A DNA stretch of 64,000 nucleotides from Mesorhizobium sp. 1M-11 (GCF_001303895.1 NZ_LJSD01000071.1:1-64000); one strand, 5' to 3'. Positions 43,840 to 52,772 are shown, numbered from the stretch's first letter. Translations and numbers: made by a program. The notes: a model not told the origin generated them from the sequence alone.

Positions 43840-45623
43840 CGGGGCGGCCGCGGAAGGGATCCTCAGTCCGATTTGCCCCAATCGATGGTATCGCTCCCGC
43901 TCACGCCAGCGATCCAGTGCTCGGTCTGCGCTTTAACATCGCGGCGCGCTACGGCGGCAGTGTCGAAGTCGATCTTACCGACGTGCATCCGCGACCGCTC
44001 GCTATCGCTTTCGCAGGTGCCCTTCGCCGACAGTCTGGACTTGGTGGTTCACTGGGCGCGCGGAGCACCATCAAGGTGCATCTGAACGCATATCTTCGGT
44101 TTTTCGCATATCTGCGCGAGCACTCCAGGGCCATGACGCCTGCTGATCTGCTCGCTGACGATATCGACGGATACGAGGATTTTCTCGAAGCCGGGGGGAT
44201 GAAGCCTATTCACCGCCACATGGTACTTGCCAAGGCCATTCTCGCCTTGCGCTCGATTGATGCCGACCAGCCTGGCCTTCTTGATGAAGGGGTCCGTCGT
44301 CGGCTGAGCTATACCAGTGCACAGTCCGCCGGCCGCTCGCAGCCGCGCGACGCCTACAGTCCGTTCGTCGCAAGGCAGCTTCGCGATGCCGCCCGCGCTG
44401 ACATCGGCAAGATTTTCAGGCGGATCGGGAAGCCGCTCGATGATGACGGTGGCGATGCTAATCTCCGCAGAGTGACCGATGAAGCCAACGCCAGAATCGT
44501 GGCCTCCGGCAAGCTTAGTAGCGGGGACAGAGCGTTCCATCGCCTGTACTTCATGCGGGCGCGCCGCGGTCTGCCTGTCTCAACCTTGGCCGAAGATATC
44601 CACGGTCGTTATCATCTGCGGGCCACCGACATTCCACCGCTTCTAACCTTCCTATCGCTGGAGACCGGCCTGGAGATCGAATGTTGCAAGGCTTTGACGA
44701 TCGACTGCCTACAGAACCCCGGACCCGGAACCATCGAGATAGCCTATGTGAAGCGACGCGCTCGAGGTGCTGAGCACAAACATATCCGTGTGCGTGACGG
44801 CGGAATCGGAACGCCGGGAGGTCTCGTTCGCAAGCTGATCGAGGTGACGGCCTTCACGAGGCAGTTCGTACAGAGCGATTGCCTTTTGCTCTATTACTAT
44901 ACCGGTCGGAAGCAACTCCGCGCAGGTGTTGATCATCCGCATGAACGCGTTGACCAATGGACCGAGAGCCATGGGATCGTCGATGACGACGGAAAGCCTC
45001 TTCGGCTCGTTCTTTCCCGCTTGCGCAAGACGCACAAGGCGCTCTGGTATCTGAAGACAGAGGGCCATATGGCCCGCTTTGCGGTCGGGCACACGCCCGA
45101 GATCGCCGCTCGCCACTATGCCGACATTCCCTCGCTGCGACCGCTTCATGAGGCAACTGTGGCGGCGGCGTTTTCCGAGGCCGCCGCGACCTTCGACCCG
45201 ATCATATTGGCGCCTGACGACGAGGTTTCCTGGCGCCAAAGCCACACCGCTTCGGAAGGAAGCATTGATGTCGACGCGCTTCTGGGCGGCGAACAGGATG
45301 TTTGGCTGGCTGCATGCTCGGGCTTTGACCGCAGCCCCTTCGGAGACCTGGGATCACCTTGTCCGCAACCGTTTTGGGGTTGTCTCGAATGCCGCAACGC
45401 CGTCATTACCGCGCGCAAGTTGCCGGCGATCATCGCGTTCCTGCGGTTTATCGAGGAGCAACGGGTGGGTCTCCCTGCCGCGGACTGGGCCATGAAGTTC
45501 GGCCGCGCGCATGATCGCATCGCGAAGCAGGTTTTACCCGCTTTCCCGGAAAGTGTGATTGCCGAAGCCCGCCGCGAGGCGGAAGGGCATTCCCTCTTTC
45601 TTCCGCCGGAGGCCCGGCAATGA
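43836..45623 (+). CDS. RIT tyrosine recombinase B
   Basis: 595-aa recombinase. The N-terminal core-binding domain includes LGARSTIKVHLNAYLRFFAYLREH. In the catalytic part LETGLEIECCKALTIDCL stands where the first arginine usually is, RLRKTHKALWYLK gives the second, and GHTPEIAARHYADI carries the histidine and probable tyrosine. The first-arginine position is atypical, as often in the middle member of such trios. ATGA overlaps on both sides. Confidence 0.85.
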   Translation: MTGRPRKGSSVRFAPIDGIAPAHASDPVLGLRFNIAARYGGSVEVDLTDVHPRPLAIAFAGALRRQSGLGGSLGARSTIKVHLNAYLRFFAYLREHSRAMTPADLLADDIDGYEDFLEAGGMKPIHRHMVLAKAILALRSIDADQPGLLDEGVRRRLSYTSAQSAGRSQPRDAYSPFVARQLRDAARADIGKIFRRIGKPLDDDGGDANLRRVTDEANARIVASGKLSSGDRAFHRLYFMRARRGLPVSTLAEDIHGRYHLRATDIPPLLTFLSLETGLEIECCKALTIDCLQNPGPGTIEIAYVKRRARGAEHKHIRVRDGGIGTPGGLVRKLIEVTAFTRQFVQSDCLLLYYYTGRKQLRAGVDHPHERVDQWTESHGIVDDDGKPLRLVLSRLRKTHKALWYLKTEGHMARFAVGHTPEIAARHYADIPSLRPLHEATVAAAFSEAAATFDPIILAPDDEVSWRQSHTASEGSIDVDALLGGEQDVWLAACSGFDRSPFGDLGSPCPQPFWGCLECRNAVITARKLPAIIAFLRFIEEQRVGLPAADWAMKFGRAHDRIAKQVLPAFPESVIAEARREAEGHSLFLPPEARQ

Positions 45624-47788
45624 TCCGATCGGCGCCAGCACTTTCCGCCTCCCAGGAACTTGATCGTCGCCCCGTTCTCGCAACCGCTGCGTTGAAGCCG
45701 GGCTTTGATCGCGATACCCTCTCGCGCTACGGCGATCCGAGCTGGGACCTCGGACCGGCCGTATTTCGCGAGAACGCGCGCCGCTGTCACGTCACCGTGC
45801 ATTTCGGCGCGGTCGAGGATGAAGGTGTCCGCGAGGCGCTTCGCGAGTTCCTCTATGCCCGGCTGAACGTCGACATGCCGGGTCATCGCAAGATACTTCC
45901 TCCCGGCAGTGTCCGGCAGACCTTCAACCGCGCACGACGATTCTTCGAGTTCGTGCGTGACGAGCTTGGTGCTGTCGATCTTCGCCGGGTCGGCCAGCCG
46001 CTTCTGGATCGCTACGTTCGCCACCTCAAGACAGACCGTGCCCGCCGGCCGGTTATAGTCGGGCACCTTCTGGAAGTCCCGGCTGATCTCTACGTCTATC
46101 GTGATCATCTCCCGTACATAGGCTTGGGATTCCAGCCATGGGCCGGGAGCGCACCAGCCCGTGTCGCTGGCTACCGTCATGTTCGCGAGAATCTCACACC
46201 TCGTATTCCCGAAGCGATCATCTCGCCGCTGCTGGCCTGGTCGATCCGTTATGTCACCCAGTTTGCCGCGGATATATTCGCTGCGCGCGAGGAGATGGAC
46301 CTTCTCGAAGCCCACTGCGCGGCCCTCATAGAGGCGGATCGCGGCCTCAAGCCCAAGCATCGTCGAGAACGACAGCGCAAGCGCCTCGGGGACTATTTCG
46401 ATCGACTACGCACCGAAGGGCGCGGGGTTCCAATCTGGGGAACCGCGCACAACGGAACATTTCTCCGGCACCCTGAGACGGGAGAGGTCTCCCCGCCCGT
46501 CAACTCCCATTTGCTTCACCTGCACATTGGCCTCGACGCTCAGGCCGAGCCAAAGATGCATATTCAGCTGACCGGCGGGGCGCCTCGCCAGATCAGGGCC
46601 GCGTTGCTCGAGCTCGGCGTCGAGACAGGTGGCATGGAGACGCCGATCTCCATTCTCCCGGAGACCGGCAGGCCTTGGCGGCCTCGTTTCGACGCCAAGA
46701 CCCTTGCCCAGGAAGAGAGGATGCTGCAATCGGCAGCCTATATTCTATGCGCCTACCTGACCGGCATGCGGGACTGCGAGGTTCAGGCAATGCAGCGCGG
46801 ATGTCTTGCGCTGACCCGCAGCGAAGACGGCATGATCATGCGTCATCGCGTTCGCTCCGTCTCCTACAAGGGAAAGTCGAGCCGAGGTGAGCCGGCCGAA
46901 TGGATTACCATCGAGCCTGTAGCCAAGGCGATAGAAGTGCTGGAACGTTTGTCCTTTCGGGCGGCATCGGCGCGCGGGCTCACGACGCTCTGGCCGGTTC
47001 TCGCTGTCAAATCTGTGTGCAAAGACCACCTATCCGCAGAGATCGTTCGGCAGCTCAATCACTTCCGCGATCATCTCAATCATCTTTTCGGCACACCGGA
47101 GACGCCGGCAGTCCCGAACGGGCCGGATGATCAACCCTGGCGGATCACGACGCGGCAGTTCCGGCGCACCATCGCATGGTACATTGCCAACCGCCCCTTC
47201 GGCACGATCGCTGGCATGATCCAATACAAGCATGCCTCCGTCGCCGCTTTCGAAGGCTATGCCGGCTCCAGCCGATCTGGCTTCCGTGCAGAAGTCGAGA
47301 ACCAGCGCAGCCTCGGCCAACTCGACGACCTGCTGACCTATTTCGACGAGCGTCAGGCCGGAGCGACGCTGTCCGGGCCAGCGGCAGCGCGGATAGCGAA
47401 GACGCTCGACGGTGTATCGTCAGAACTCGGTCCGCTTCCGGCCATGATCGCTGATCGCGCCCGGCTCCGCACGATGCTCGCGAGCCTCGCGCGAACATTG
47501 CATGTCGGGGTGTTGGCCGATTGCTTCTTCGATCCCGGCACGGCCGCCTGCCTGAAGCAGGCCACCGGAGCCAAAGGCCCGCTGACCGCGCTCTGCCAGC
47601 CGACCCTTTGTCCAAATGCCTGCATCACCGCGAGACACCGGCCAGCATGGGCCCGCTCCGCGCAGGAGGCCACGAGCCTGTTGAAGGAGAAGCGGCTCTC
47701 TCAGCTTCAGCGGAACATTCTACAGCAGGAGCTCGAGCGAACGATGACGATCTTGACCAATATAGACGAAGGCGCCGGATCGCGTTGA
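45620..47788 (+). CDS. RIT tyrosine recombinase C
   Basis: 722-aa recombinase, the longest of the three. Catalytic elements: LTGMRDCEVQAMQRGCL (arginine), ITTRQFRRTIAWYI (HxxR-equivalent arginine), and MIQYKHASVAAFEGYAG (histidine and tyrosine). The C-terminal 150 residues are cysteine-containing (DCFFDPGTAACLKQATG, LCQPTLCPNACITARH), suggesting a zinc-binding module. Begins by ATGA overlap with recombinase B. Confidence 0.85.
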   Translation: MIRSAPALSASQELDRRPVLATAALKPGFDRDTLSRYGDPSWDLGPAVFRENARRCHVTVHFGAVEDEGVREALREFLYARLNVDMPGHRKILPPGSVRQTFNRARRFFEFVRDELGAVDLRRVGQPLLDRYVRHLKTDRARRPVIVGHLLEVPADLYVYRDHLPYIGLGFQPWAGSAPARVAGYRHVRENLTPRIPEAIISPLLAWSIRYVTQFAADIFAAREEMDLLEAHCAALIEADRGLKPKHRRERQRKRLGDYFDRLRTEGRGVPIWGTAHNGTFLRHPETGEVSPPVNSHLLHLHIGLDAQAEPKMHIQLTGGAPRQIRAALLELGVETGGMETPISILPETGRPWRPRFDAKTLAQEERMLQSAAYILCAYLTGMRDCEVQAMQRGCLALTRSEDGMIMRHRVRSVSYKGKSSRGEPAEWITIEPVAKAIEVLERLSFRAASARGLTTLWPVLAVKSVCKDHLSAEIVRQLNHFRDHLNHLFGTPETPAVPNGPDDQPWRITTRQFRRTIAWYIANRPFGTIAGMIQYKHASVAAFEGYAGSSRSGFRAEVENQRSLGQLDDLLTYFDERQAGATLSGPAAARIAKTLDGVSSELGPLPAMIADRARLRTMLASLARTLHVGVLADCFFDPGTAACLKQATGAKGPLTALCQPTLCPNACITARHRPAWARSAQEATSLLKEKRLSQLQRNILQQELERTMTILTNIDEGAGSR

Positions 47789-47849
47789 AGGCCCATGGGC
47801 CACCATAACAAATGGCCAACATCGTCATATCTGTGCATATAGAACGCCT

Positions 47850-48653
47850 ATGACTGACGCTGCCAATAAATCACTTCCCCGTCATCCTACTGCTGCTTTC
47901 GGCGGAGGCGCCATTATTGGCGCCCTCGGAGGCCTAATCGGCCTGGGAGGCGCCGAGTTCCGCCTTCCGATCCTGATCGGGTTTTTCAACTTCGCAGCCC
48001 TGGAGGCGGTCATCCTCAACAAGGCGATGAGCCTTGTCGTCGTCGCGACCGCGCTCCCCTTCCGGGCGGGCACGGTGCCCTTCAGCGCCATAGCCGATAA
48101 CTGGCCGATCGTGCTCAACCTTCTCGCGGGAAGCCTGATCGGCGCCTGGTTCGGCGCAGGCTGGGCGACAAGGCTGCGGTCGGAGACGCTTTACAAAGTC
48201 ATCGCCATCATGCTCGTGGCGATCGCGATCGTCCTGGTGTTCGGGCACGAGGCGACAGCGGGGCAACCTTTGCTGACGGGCGCGAGCCAGCTCGTCGCGG
48301 GTGTTGTCGCGGGCTTCATCATCGGCATCGTCGCCTCGCTCCTGGGTGTCGCGGGCGGCGAACTGCTGATCCCGACGCTGGTCCTCCTCTTCGGTGCGGA
48401 TATCAAGCTCGCCGGTAGTCTCTCGCTTGCGGTGAGTCTGCCAACCATGCTGGTGGGGTTCACCCGCTACAGTCGCGACGAGAGCTTCTCCGTTATCGGC
48501 CGCAACAAGGTTTTCCTGCTCATCATGGCTGCCGGATCGGTCGTCGGTACGTTTATCGGCGGCCTTCTGCTCGGCATCGTTCCAAATGCGTTTTTGCTGC
48601 CGGCTTTGGCAATCATCCTCCTAATCTCCGCGGTGAAGGTGTGGCGCCATTAG
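47850..48653 (+). CDS. TauE/SafE-family sulfite/sulfonate-type exporter
   Basis: Membrane protein of 267 aa with about eight hydrophobic helices. Two repeated glycine-rich motifs (GGGAIIGALGGLIGLGGAEFRLP and GIVASLLGVAGGELLIPTLVLLFGAD) mark the TauE/SafE family, which moves sulfite, sulfoacetate or related anions. It is 61 bases after recombinase C and inside the RIT boundaries, so it is probably cargo. The substrate cannot be deduced. Confidence 0.85.
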   Translation: MTDAANKSLPRHPTAAFGGGAIIGALGGLIGLGGAEFRLPILIGFFNFAALEAVILNKAMSLVVVATALPFRAGTVPFSAIADNWPIVLNLLAGSLIGAWFGAGWATRLRSETLYKVIAIMLVAIAIVLVFGHEATAGQPLLTGASQLVAGVVAGFIIGIVASLLGVAGGELLIPTLVLLFGADIKLAGSLSLAVSLPTMLVGFTRYSRDESFSVIGRNKVFLLIMAAGSVVGTFIGGLLLGIVPNAFLLPALAIILLISAVKVWRH

Positions 48654-49072
48654 CCGCAGTCCTGCAAACTTACCGATCGAAGTGAAGCTTCCGCAGCTCG
48701 CATGCTGACGGCACAGCGAACCTGAACCCCAGCAACTGACTGGTTTCGACCGCAGGCGGGGCGTGCCCGTGGCTTGCCGGTGGCCCCGCCCGGCGTTGTC
48801 GGAGCGCGCGATGCCCGGCGCATCCGCGCAACGGCTGGGCGCCGTCCTCCGCTTACGCTTCGGCTCTGCGAGTGCGCGGCCGCACCTGAGGCATCGCAAT
48901 CCGCTGCTCCGACGCCGGGACAGGCCCCGGCGGAGAAGGAGCAACGATTATGACAAGACAAAAAATCAGGAACAACCGCCCGTACGGGCGGGAGAGGAAG
49001 AGGAAGGCGGGAGTCGGGCGGTCGGTTGAAGGAGCGAGAGAGGCTCGCGCCGCCGGCCGCGGAGATTCCCCA
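48654..49072 (+). promoter_or_regulatory. GC-rich leader before the intact ardC
   Basis: 419 bases without a supportable gene. Ends with a hairpin of CTCCG-AC-GCCGGG against CCCGGCGGAG at about 48908-48935. Same type as the leaders of the native plasmid genes although it lies inside the RIT element. Confidence 0.4.
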
Positions 49073-49975
49073 ATGTCCAGCACTTCCACTTCGGCCAAGC
49101 GCGCCGATGTCTATTCCCGCGTCACGGCCGAGATCATCGCCGCCATCGAGCAAGGCACAGGTGAATGGCGTGCCCCCTGGTTCCACAACGGCACCAGCAT
49201 CGCGCGTCCGACCAACATCGCATCCGGCAAGCGATATCGCGGCATCAATACGCTGGCGCTCTGGGCCGCGGGCTTCGCGGCCGGATATGGTGACGGCCTC
49301 TGGGGCACCTATAAGCAATGGCAGGATGCTGGCGCGCAGGTGCGTGAAGGAGAACGCTCCACCACAGTCGTCTTGTGGAGGGAGATCCATGTTTCCCGGC
49401 AGGGCGACAACGAAGACGACGATGAGGGGCATCGGCGCATGTTCGCCCGTGCTTTCTCCGTCTTCAACATCGCGCAGGTTGACGGCTACGAACGCCCGGC
49501 AGTTCCAGCACTGCCCGAGGCGGAACGTCTCGCCCAAGCGGAAGCATTCATCGCGAACCTGGGCGTCAAGACCGTGTTCGGTGGATCGGAAGCCTATTAT
49601 CGCCCGTCGGCGGATACCGTGTTCATGCCGCCATTCAATTCGTTCCGTGATGCCGCGTCATTCTACGGTGTCTGGTTGCACGAGAATGGCCACGCAAGCG
49701 GCGCCAAGCACAGGCTCGACCGCGATCTTTCCGGGCGATTTGGATCAGCGTCCTATGCCGCCGAAGAATGCTGCGTGGAAATTCTCAGCGGGCTCATCCT
49801 GGCGGACTTGGGTATCGCACACCATCCGCGCCCCGATCATGCCGCCTATGTCGTCTCGTGGCTCAAGGTCCTGAAGGACGATCCCAAGGCCATCTTTACC
49901 GCTGCCAGCAAAGCGCAACAGGCAGCCGACTGGATGCATGCACAGCAGCCCCAGGCAGAGGAGATGGCCGCATGA
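49073..49975 (+). CDS. ardC: ArdC-family antirestriction protein
   Basis: 300 aa, complete. N-terminal ssDNA-binding domain (ADVYSRVTAEIIAAIEQGTGEWRAPWF, RYRGINTLALW), a linker, and the zinc metallopeptidase-like domain with HENGH (WLHENGHASGAKHRLDRDLSGRFG) and AAEECCVEILSGLILADLGI. ArdC protects single-stranded incoming DNA and blocks type I and II restriction in plasmids where it was studied. ATG 49073 (MSSTSTSAKRADVY). It ends 43 bases before the RIT right repeat. Only distantly alike to the split ardC. Confidence 0.88.
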   Translation: MSSTSTSAKRADVYSRVTAEIIAAIEQGTGEWRAPWFHNGTSIARPTNIASGKRYRGINTLALWAAGFAAGYGDGLWGTYKQWQDAGAQVREGERSTTVVLWREIHVSRQGDNEDDDEGHRRMFARAFSVFNIAQVDGYERPAVPALPEAERLAQAEAFIANLGVKTVFGGSEAYYRPSADTVFMPPFNSFRDAASFYGVWLHENGHASGAKHRLDRDLSGRFGSASYAAEECCVEILSGLILADLGIAHHPRPDHAAYVVSWLKVLKDDPKAIFTAASKAQQAADWMHAQQPQAEEMAA

Positions 49976-50018
49976 CCAGCACCGTCTTCACTACCCAAAT
50001 ATTTCGGATAGGGGCTGT

Positions 50019-50030
50019 ACTGTCAGGATA
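50019..50030 (-). repeat. RIT right terminal inverted repeat
   Basis: ACTGTCAGGATA, complement of TATCCTGACAGT; four bases before the ardC 3' fragment resumes. Confidence 0.7.
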
Positions 50031-50034
50031 TACG

Positions 50035-50247
50035 GCCGAGCTCGGGAGCTGCTTTCTCTCCGCCGATCTCGGTATCGTGCCGGAGCTCGAGCCGCGTCCG
50101 GATCATGCGAGCTATCTCGATTCCTGGTTGAAGGTCCTCGCCGACGACAAGCGGGCGATCTTCTCGGCCGCTGCTCACGCGCAGCGCGCCGTCGCCTTCC
50201 TGCACGGCCTTCAGCCGGCGGCCTCGGAAGAACGCGAGGCCGCCTGA
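50035..50247 (+). pseudogene. ardC: ardC-like antirestriction gene, 3' part
   Basis: Seventy codons AELGSCFLSADLGIVPELEPRPDHASYLDSWLKVLADDKRAIFSAAAHAQRAV ... that complete the ArdC begun at 41533; the junction falls within the normal VAELG motif. An open frame begins upstream at ATG 49972, but its first 21 residues come from the element end and it has no own ribosome-binding site of note. Confidence 0.85.
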
Positions 50248-50284
50248 TGTTCCACGCATCCATCATCGGCGGCGAAGGTGACGC

Positions 50285-50714
50285 ACCTTCCCCGATCGGC
50301 CTGCGCGCCCTCTCGCTCGGAGTGGGTGTGCAGCCGCCACGAAGCCATCGAGCTGTCGCGGCTCTACGCGGTGCGGCCTGATCTGTCCCGCGTGACGTTG
50401 CGCATGTGGCGCGCCATCGTCTTCCCGGCGCCGTGCCAGGAATGCGGTTTCGTCTGGGCGGTGAGCTATCAGGATCCTGCGATCCCATGCCGGCAACGTC
50501 TATCGCTCCGACGGCTGGGTGCAGCCCGCCACATCGCAGCGGCATCGATCCGCGCTCAGGCAGGAAAGGTCGCCGTAAGGTGGTCTGGGGCTGGCGCGAC
50601 GAGGCCAGCGAGCGACGGCGGCGTCGTGCGATCGGGCTGGTGGCCAGTTCCGACCTCGGCGCCGTCCACCGCCATGATGTCCGTGACTTCGCGCACTGTG
50701 CACTCATCAGCCCA
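50285..50714 (+). pseudogene. Frameshifted gene, possibly Mom/GNAT-like
   Basis: Three overlapping pieces in different frames read as one protein: HEAIELSRLYAVRPDLSRVTLRMWRAIVFPAP ... AVSYQD (from about 50320), GNVYRSDGWVQP (about 50490), and SGIDPRSGRKGRRKVVWGWRDEASERRRR (about 50545-50640). The order xAVSYQDxxxHxGNVYRxDGW is like Mu Mom-type acetyltransferase-fold proteins, but I am not sure of the family. Two indels at about 50490 and 50540 break it. Confidence 0.45.
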
Positions 50715-51171
50715 TGAAGGCAGGGCCACATCCCCTCGCGGGGACGTTGCCGAGCGCAATGTCGCGGAGCATGTGACGCTGTTCGGCGGCGCGGGCACCC
50801 AAGGCCTCATCTTGATGTCAGTTCGCCGGGGGCAGGGGTCACCGGGTTTCAGCGATCGGCCGCGTCTCGCGGGTCAGGATTCCCGGAACGGCGCGAATGC
50901 CGGCGGTGGAAACGGCTGTGCCAATCCCGCCCCATCTGAGCTGCCGGTGGATCTATCCCTCCGAAACGAATTGAGCCCCTAAGTCCATTCGGTTTCCGCA
51001 AGCAACCCCGCGCGGCGGCGGACCGAGTTGGCGCTTCGCGCCTGCCCGCACCACTCCTTGCCTTGGGGGCGAGCCGTCGCGTTCCGCTCCGGTTGCAGGC
51101 GTCTCCCGCTGTCCTTGGCCGGGTCTCGTTCGGAGGGACGGTCCCCTGGACGAGCAAGATGGAGACAGGAA
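50715..51171 (+). promoter_or_regulatory. GC-rich leader with dyads before ssb
   Basis: 457 bases without a gene. Contains CCCC-TCGC-GGGG (50732-50743), with the same TCGC loop as at 41236-41246, and CTCGT (51125-51129) paired with ACGAG (51150-51154) around an AGGGA/TCCCCT stem, ending 17 bases before the ssb start. Confidence 0.45.
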
Positions 51172-51570
51172 ATGACCAACATCGTTTTTCTCGCCGGCAA
51201 CATCGGCAACGACCCCGAAATGGTGAACACCCGCGGCGGCACCAAGATCACCGACTTCCGGCTGGCGACCTCCCGCCCGAAGCGGGCCGACGGCAAGGTG
51301 GTCAAGGGCGAAAACGGCTACGCCGAGCAGGACACCGAATGGCACCGCATCAAGTGCTTCAACGGCCTCGCCGAGACGGTGCAGAAGCACTGCGTCAAGG
51401 GCATGAAGGTCGCGGTGCGCGGGCGCATCCACTACACAAGGTGGACGGACAACGACGAAATCGAGCGCTTCAGCTCCGAGATCATCGCCGACGCCGTCGA
51501 CTTCCTCGCCTGGCCCAAGCGCGACGGCGCCGGCAACCACACCGAGGGCACGGACGACATCCCGTTTTGA
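51172..51570 (+). CDS. ssb: Single-stranded DNA-binding protein
   Basis: 132-aa plasmid SSB with a complete OB fold: MTNIVFLAGNIGNDPEMVNTRGGTKITDFRLATSR, DTEWHRIKCFNGLAETVQKHCVKGMKVAVRGRIHYTRWTD. The C-terminal tail is acidic and ends DDIPF, the partner-binding tip. ATG 51172 follows an ACAGGAA site. It would coat the transferred strand on entry. Alone in its transcription unit, with a hairpin leader and a hairpin end. Confidence 0.93.
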   Translation: MTNIVFLAGNIGNDPEMVNTRGGTKITDFRLATSRPKRADGKVVKGENGYAEQDTEWHRIKCFNGLAETVQKHCVKGMKVAVRGRIHYTRWTDNDEIERFSSEIIADAVDFLAWPKRDGAGNHTEGTDDIPF

Positions 51571-51584
51571 GCCCGGATCGGGAC

Positions 51585-51606
51585 GGCCCCGCGGTGAGGC
51601 GGGGCC
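51585..51606 (+). terminator. Stem-loop after ssb
   Basis: GGCCCCGC (51585-51592), loop GGTGAG, GCGGGGCC (51599-51606). Perfect 8-base stem without a T run. Confidence 0.5.
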
Positions 51607-51634
51607 ATCCCTCATGCAGAAAGGAGCATCGAGG

Positions 51635-51904
51635 ATGTGCAAAGTTCTCAATGCCCGCATCGTCGGGAAAGCGCCCGCTCCCGCGCGCGTCTATATCGGG
51701 CGGCCGAGCAAATGGGGAAATCCCTTCGTCATAGGCCGCGATGGTTCGCGCGAGGAGGTCATCGCGAAATATCGCGCGTGGCTCACGTCGCAACCCGAGT
51801 TGCTCGACGCGCTCGACGAACTCCGCGGCCGCGATCTGGTCTGCTGGTGCGCGCCGCTAGCGTGCCACGGCGACGTGCTGATAGAGCTCGCGAACCAGGC
51901 CTGA
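51635..51904 (+). CDS. DUF4326 domain protein
   Basis: 89 aa from ATG 51635 with GAGG upstream. The DUF4326 signature is complete: YIGRPSKWGNPFVIGRDGSREEVIAKYRAWL and LRGRDLVCWCAPLACHGDVLIELA. The family occurs on phages and plasmids; the cysteine-histidine cluster CWCAPLACHGD may bind metal. Function unknown. Confidence 0.82.
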   Translation: MCKVLNARIVGKAPAPARVYIGRPSKWGNPFVIGRDGSREEVIAKYRAWLTSQPELLDALDELRGRDLVCWCAPLACHGDVLIELANQA

Positions 51905-51918
51905 CCTCTCCGGCCCGG

Positions 51919-52197
51919 TCACGCCGACGGGGCCGTCTCTGCATGCCGAGCGCCAAACTTGGGTCGATAACCGCGGCGCCGCTTGGCGCGCAACAGTTCC
52001 AGGAAAAGGCCCACGGCCTCGCCCTCGTCGTCGAAGGAGTGCTGCACCATGCGGCCGGTCGTTCCGATCCGTCCCCAACGGCGCACAAGCCGGGCGTGGC
52101 CGAACAGCGTCTCTTCGATCGACAGTACATAGAACCGGGCCATGTTCCGGCCCGGATCCCGACGTTCGATGTAGAGCCGATACTGCTGCGCGATCAT
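51919..52197 (-). CDS. WGR-domain protein
   Basis: 92 aa, almost entirely a WGR domain: YRLYIERRDPGRNMARFYVLSIEETLFGHARLVRRWGRIGTTGRMVQHSFDDEGEAVGLFLELLRAKRRRGY. WGR domains bind DNA ends or nucleic acid in PARPs and bacterial regulators. ATG 52197 chosen; a longer frame to 52269 has no ribosome-binding site. Convergent with the DUF4326 gene. Confidence 0.83.
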   Translation of the reverse strand: MIAQQYRLYIERRDPGRNMARFYVLSIEETLFGHARLVRRWGRIGTTGRMVQHSFDDEGEAVGLFLELLRAKRRRGYRPKFGARHAETAPSA

Positions 52198-52293
52198 GCG
52201 GGCAGAATCGCGCACCGGGAATCCGGCGTCCAATGATAGGTTTGAATCACTGGACCCGGACCGATTCATTTCGTTGATGAGTGGGCGCGAACG

Positions 52294-52569
52294 TCAGCCG
52301 TTCAGTGTATCCTTAAGCGCCTTCGCCGGCGTAAAGGAGAGCTTCCTGGAGGCCGCGATCTTGATCGTGGCGCCAGTCGATGGATTGCGTCCCTCACGCG
52401 CCGGCGTATTCTTGACCTGGAATTTTCCGAAACCGGGGATGCTGGTCTCGGCGCCCGAACGCGCCGCGTCCAAAATTTTCTTGAACACTCTCGACGATTG
52501 CCTTGGCCTGCGCCTTGGTCAGTTCTGCTCGGCGGCGATCTTGTCGGCGATTTCGGTTGTTGTTGTCAT
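52294..52569 (-). pseudogene. HU-family DNA-binding protein gene with two compensating frameshifts
   Basis: From ATG 52569: MTTTTEIADKIAAE in one frame, then LTKAQAKAIVESV in a second, then FKKILDAARSGAETSIPGFGKFQVKNTPAREGRNPSTGATIKIAASRKLSFTPAKALKD back in a third register to 52294. The assembled 91 residues are a normal HU/IHF-type protein, and the total of 276 bases stays a multiple of three. The native stop in the first frame falls right after the first indel. Confidence 0.75.
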
Positions 52570-52772
52570 TCGGTTCGATACTTCCTTGTTGATGAGGGCG
52601 ACCCTAGAACACTATTCTCACACTGACGATACCGACAATTCGGCGGGTCTATTGGTCGTCAGCATCTTCCATTACGGATGCGAGGGCCGAAATCGCATTC
52701 TTCAGCCGATGGCGGCCAAAGCCCGTCCAGATCGACCGACACGGAGGTCCCCGATGAAGGGGCAAGCCGTCA

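Larger units (their letters stand above)
42250..50034 (+). mobile_element. Recombinase-in-trio (RIT) element with TauE and ArdC cargo, inserted in ardC
   Basis: Three consecutive tyrosine recombinase genes overlapping by ATGA define a RIT element. Its limits are deduced from the split ardC gene: codons up to GCC (42247-42249) and from GCC (50035-50037) join in frame to a normal ArdC. Both junctions carry a near-identical terminal repeat, TATCTTGACAGT at 42251 and the complement of TATCCTGACAGT at 50019-50030. At 7.8 kb it is about twice the size I associate with RIT elements; the extra part holds a TauE-type exporter and an intact ardC. Confidence 0.72.

Noticed and set aside
45146..46360. 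404-codon minus-strand frame spanning two recombinase genes
   Set aside because: Antisense to two conserved genes and lacks any recognisable domain.
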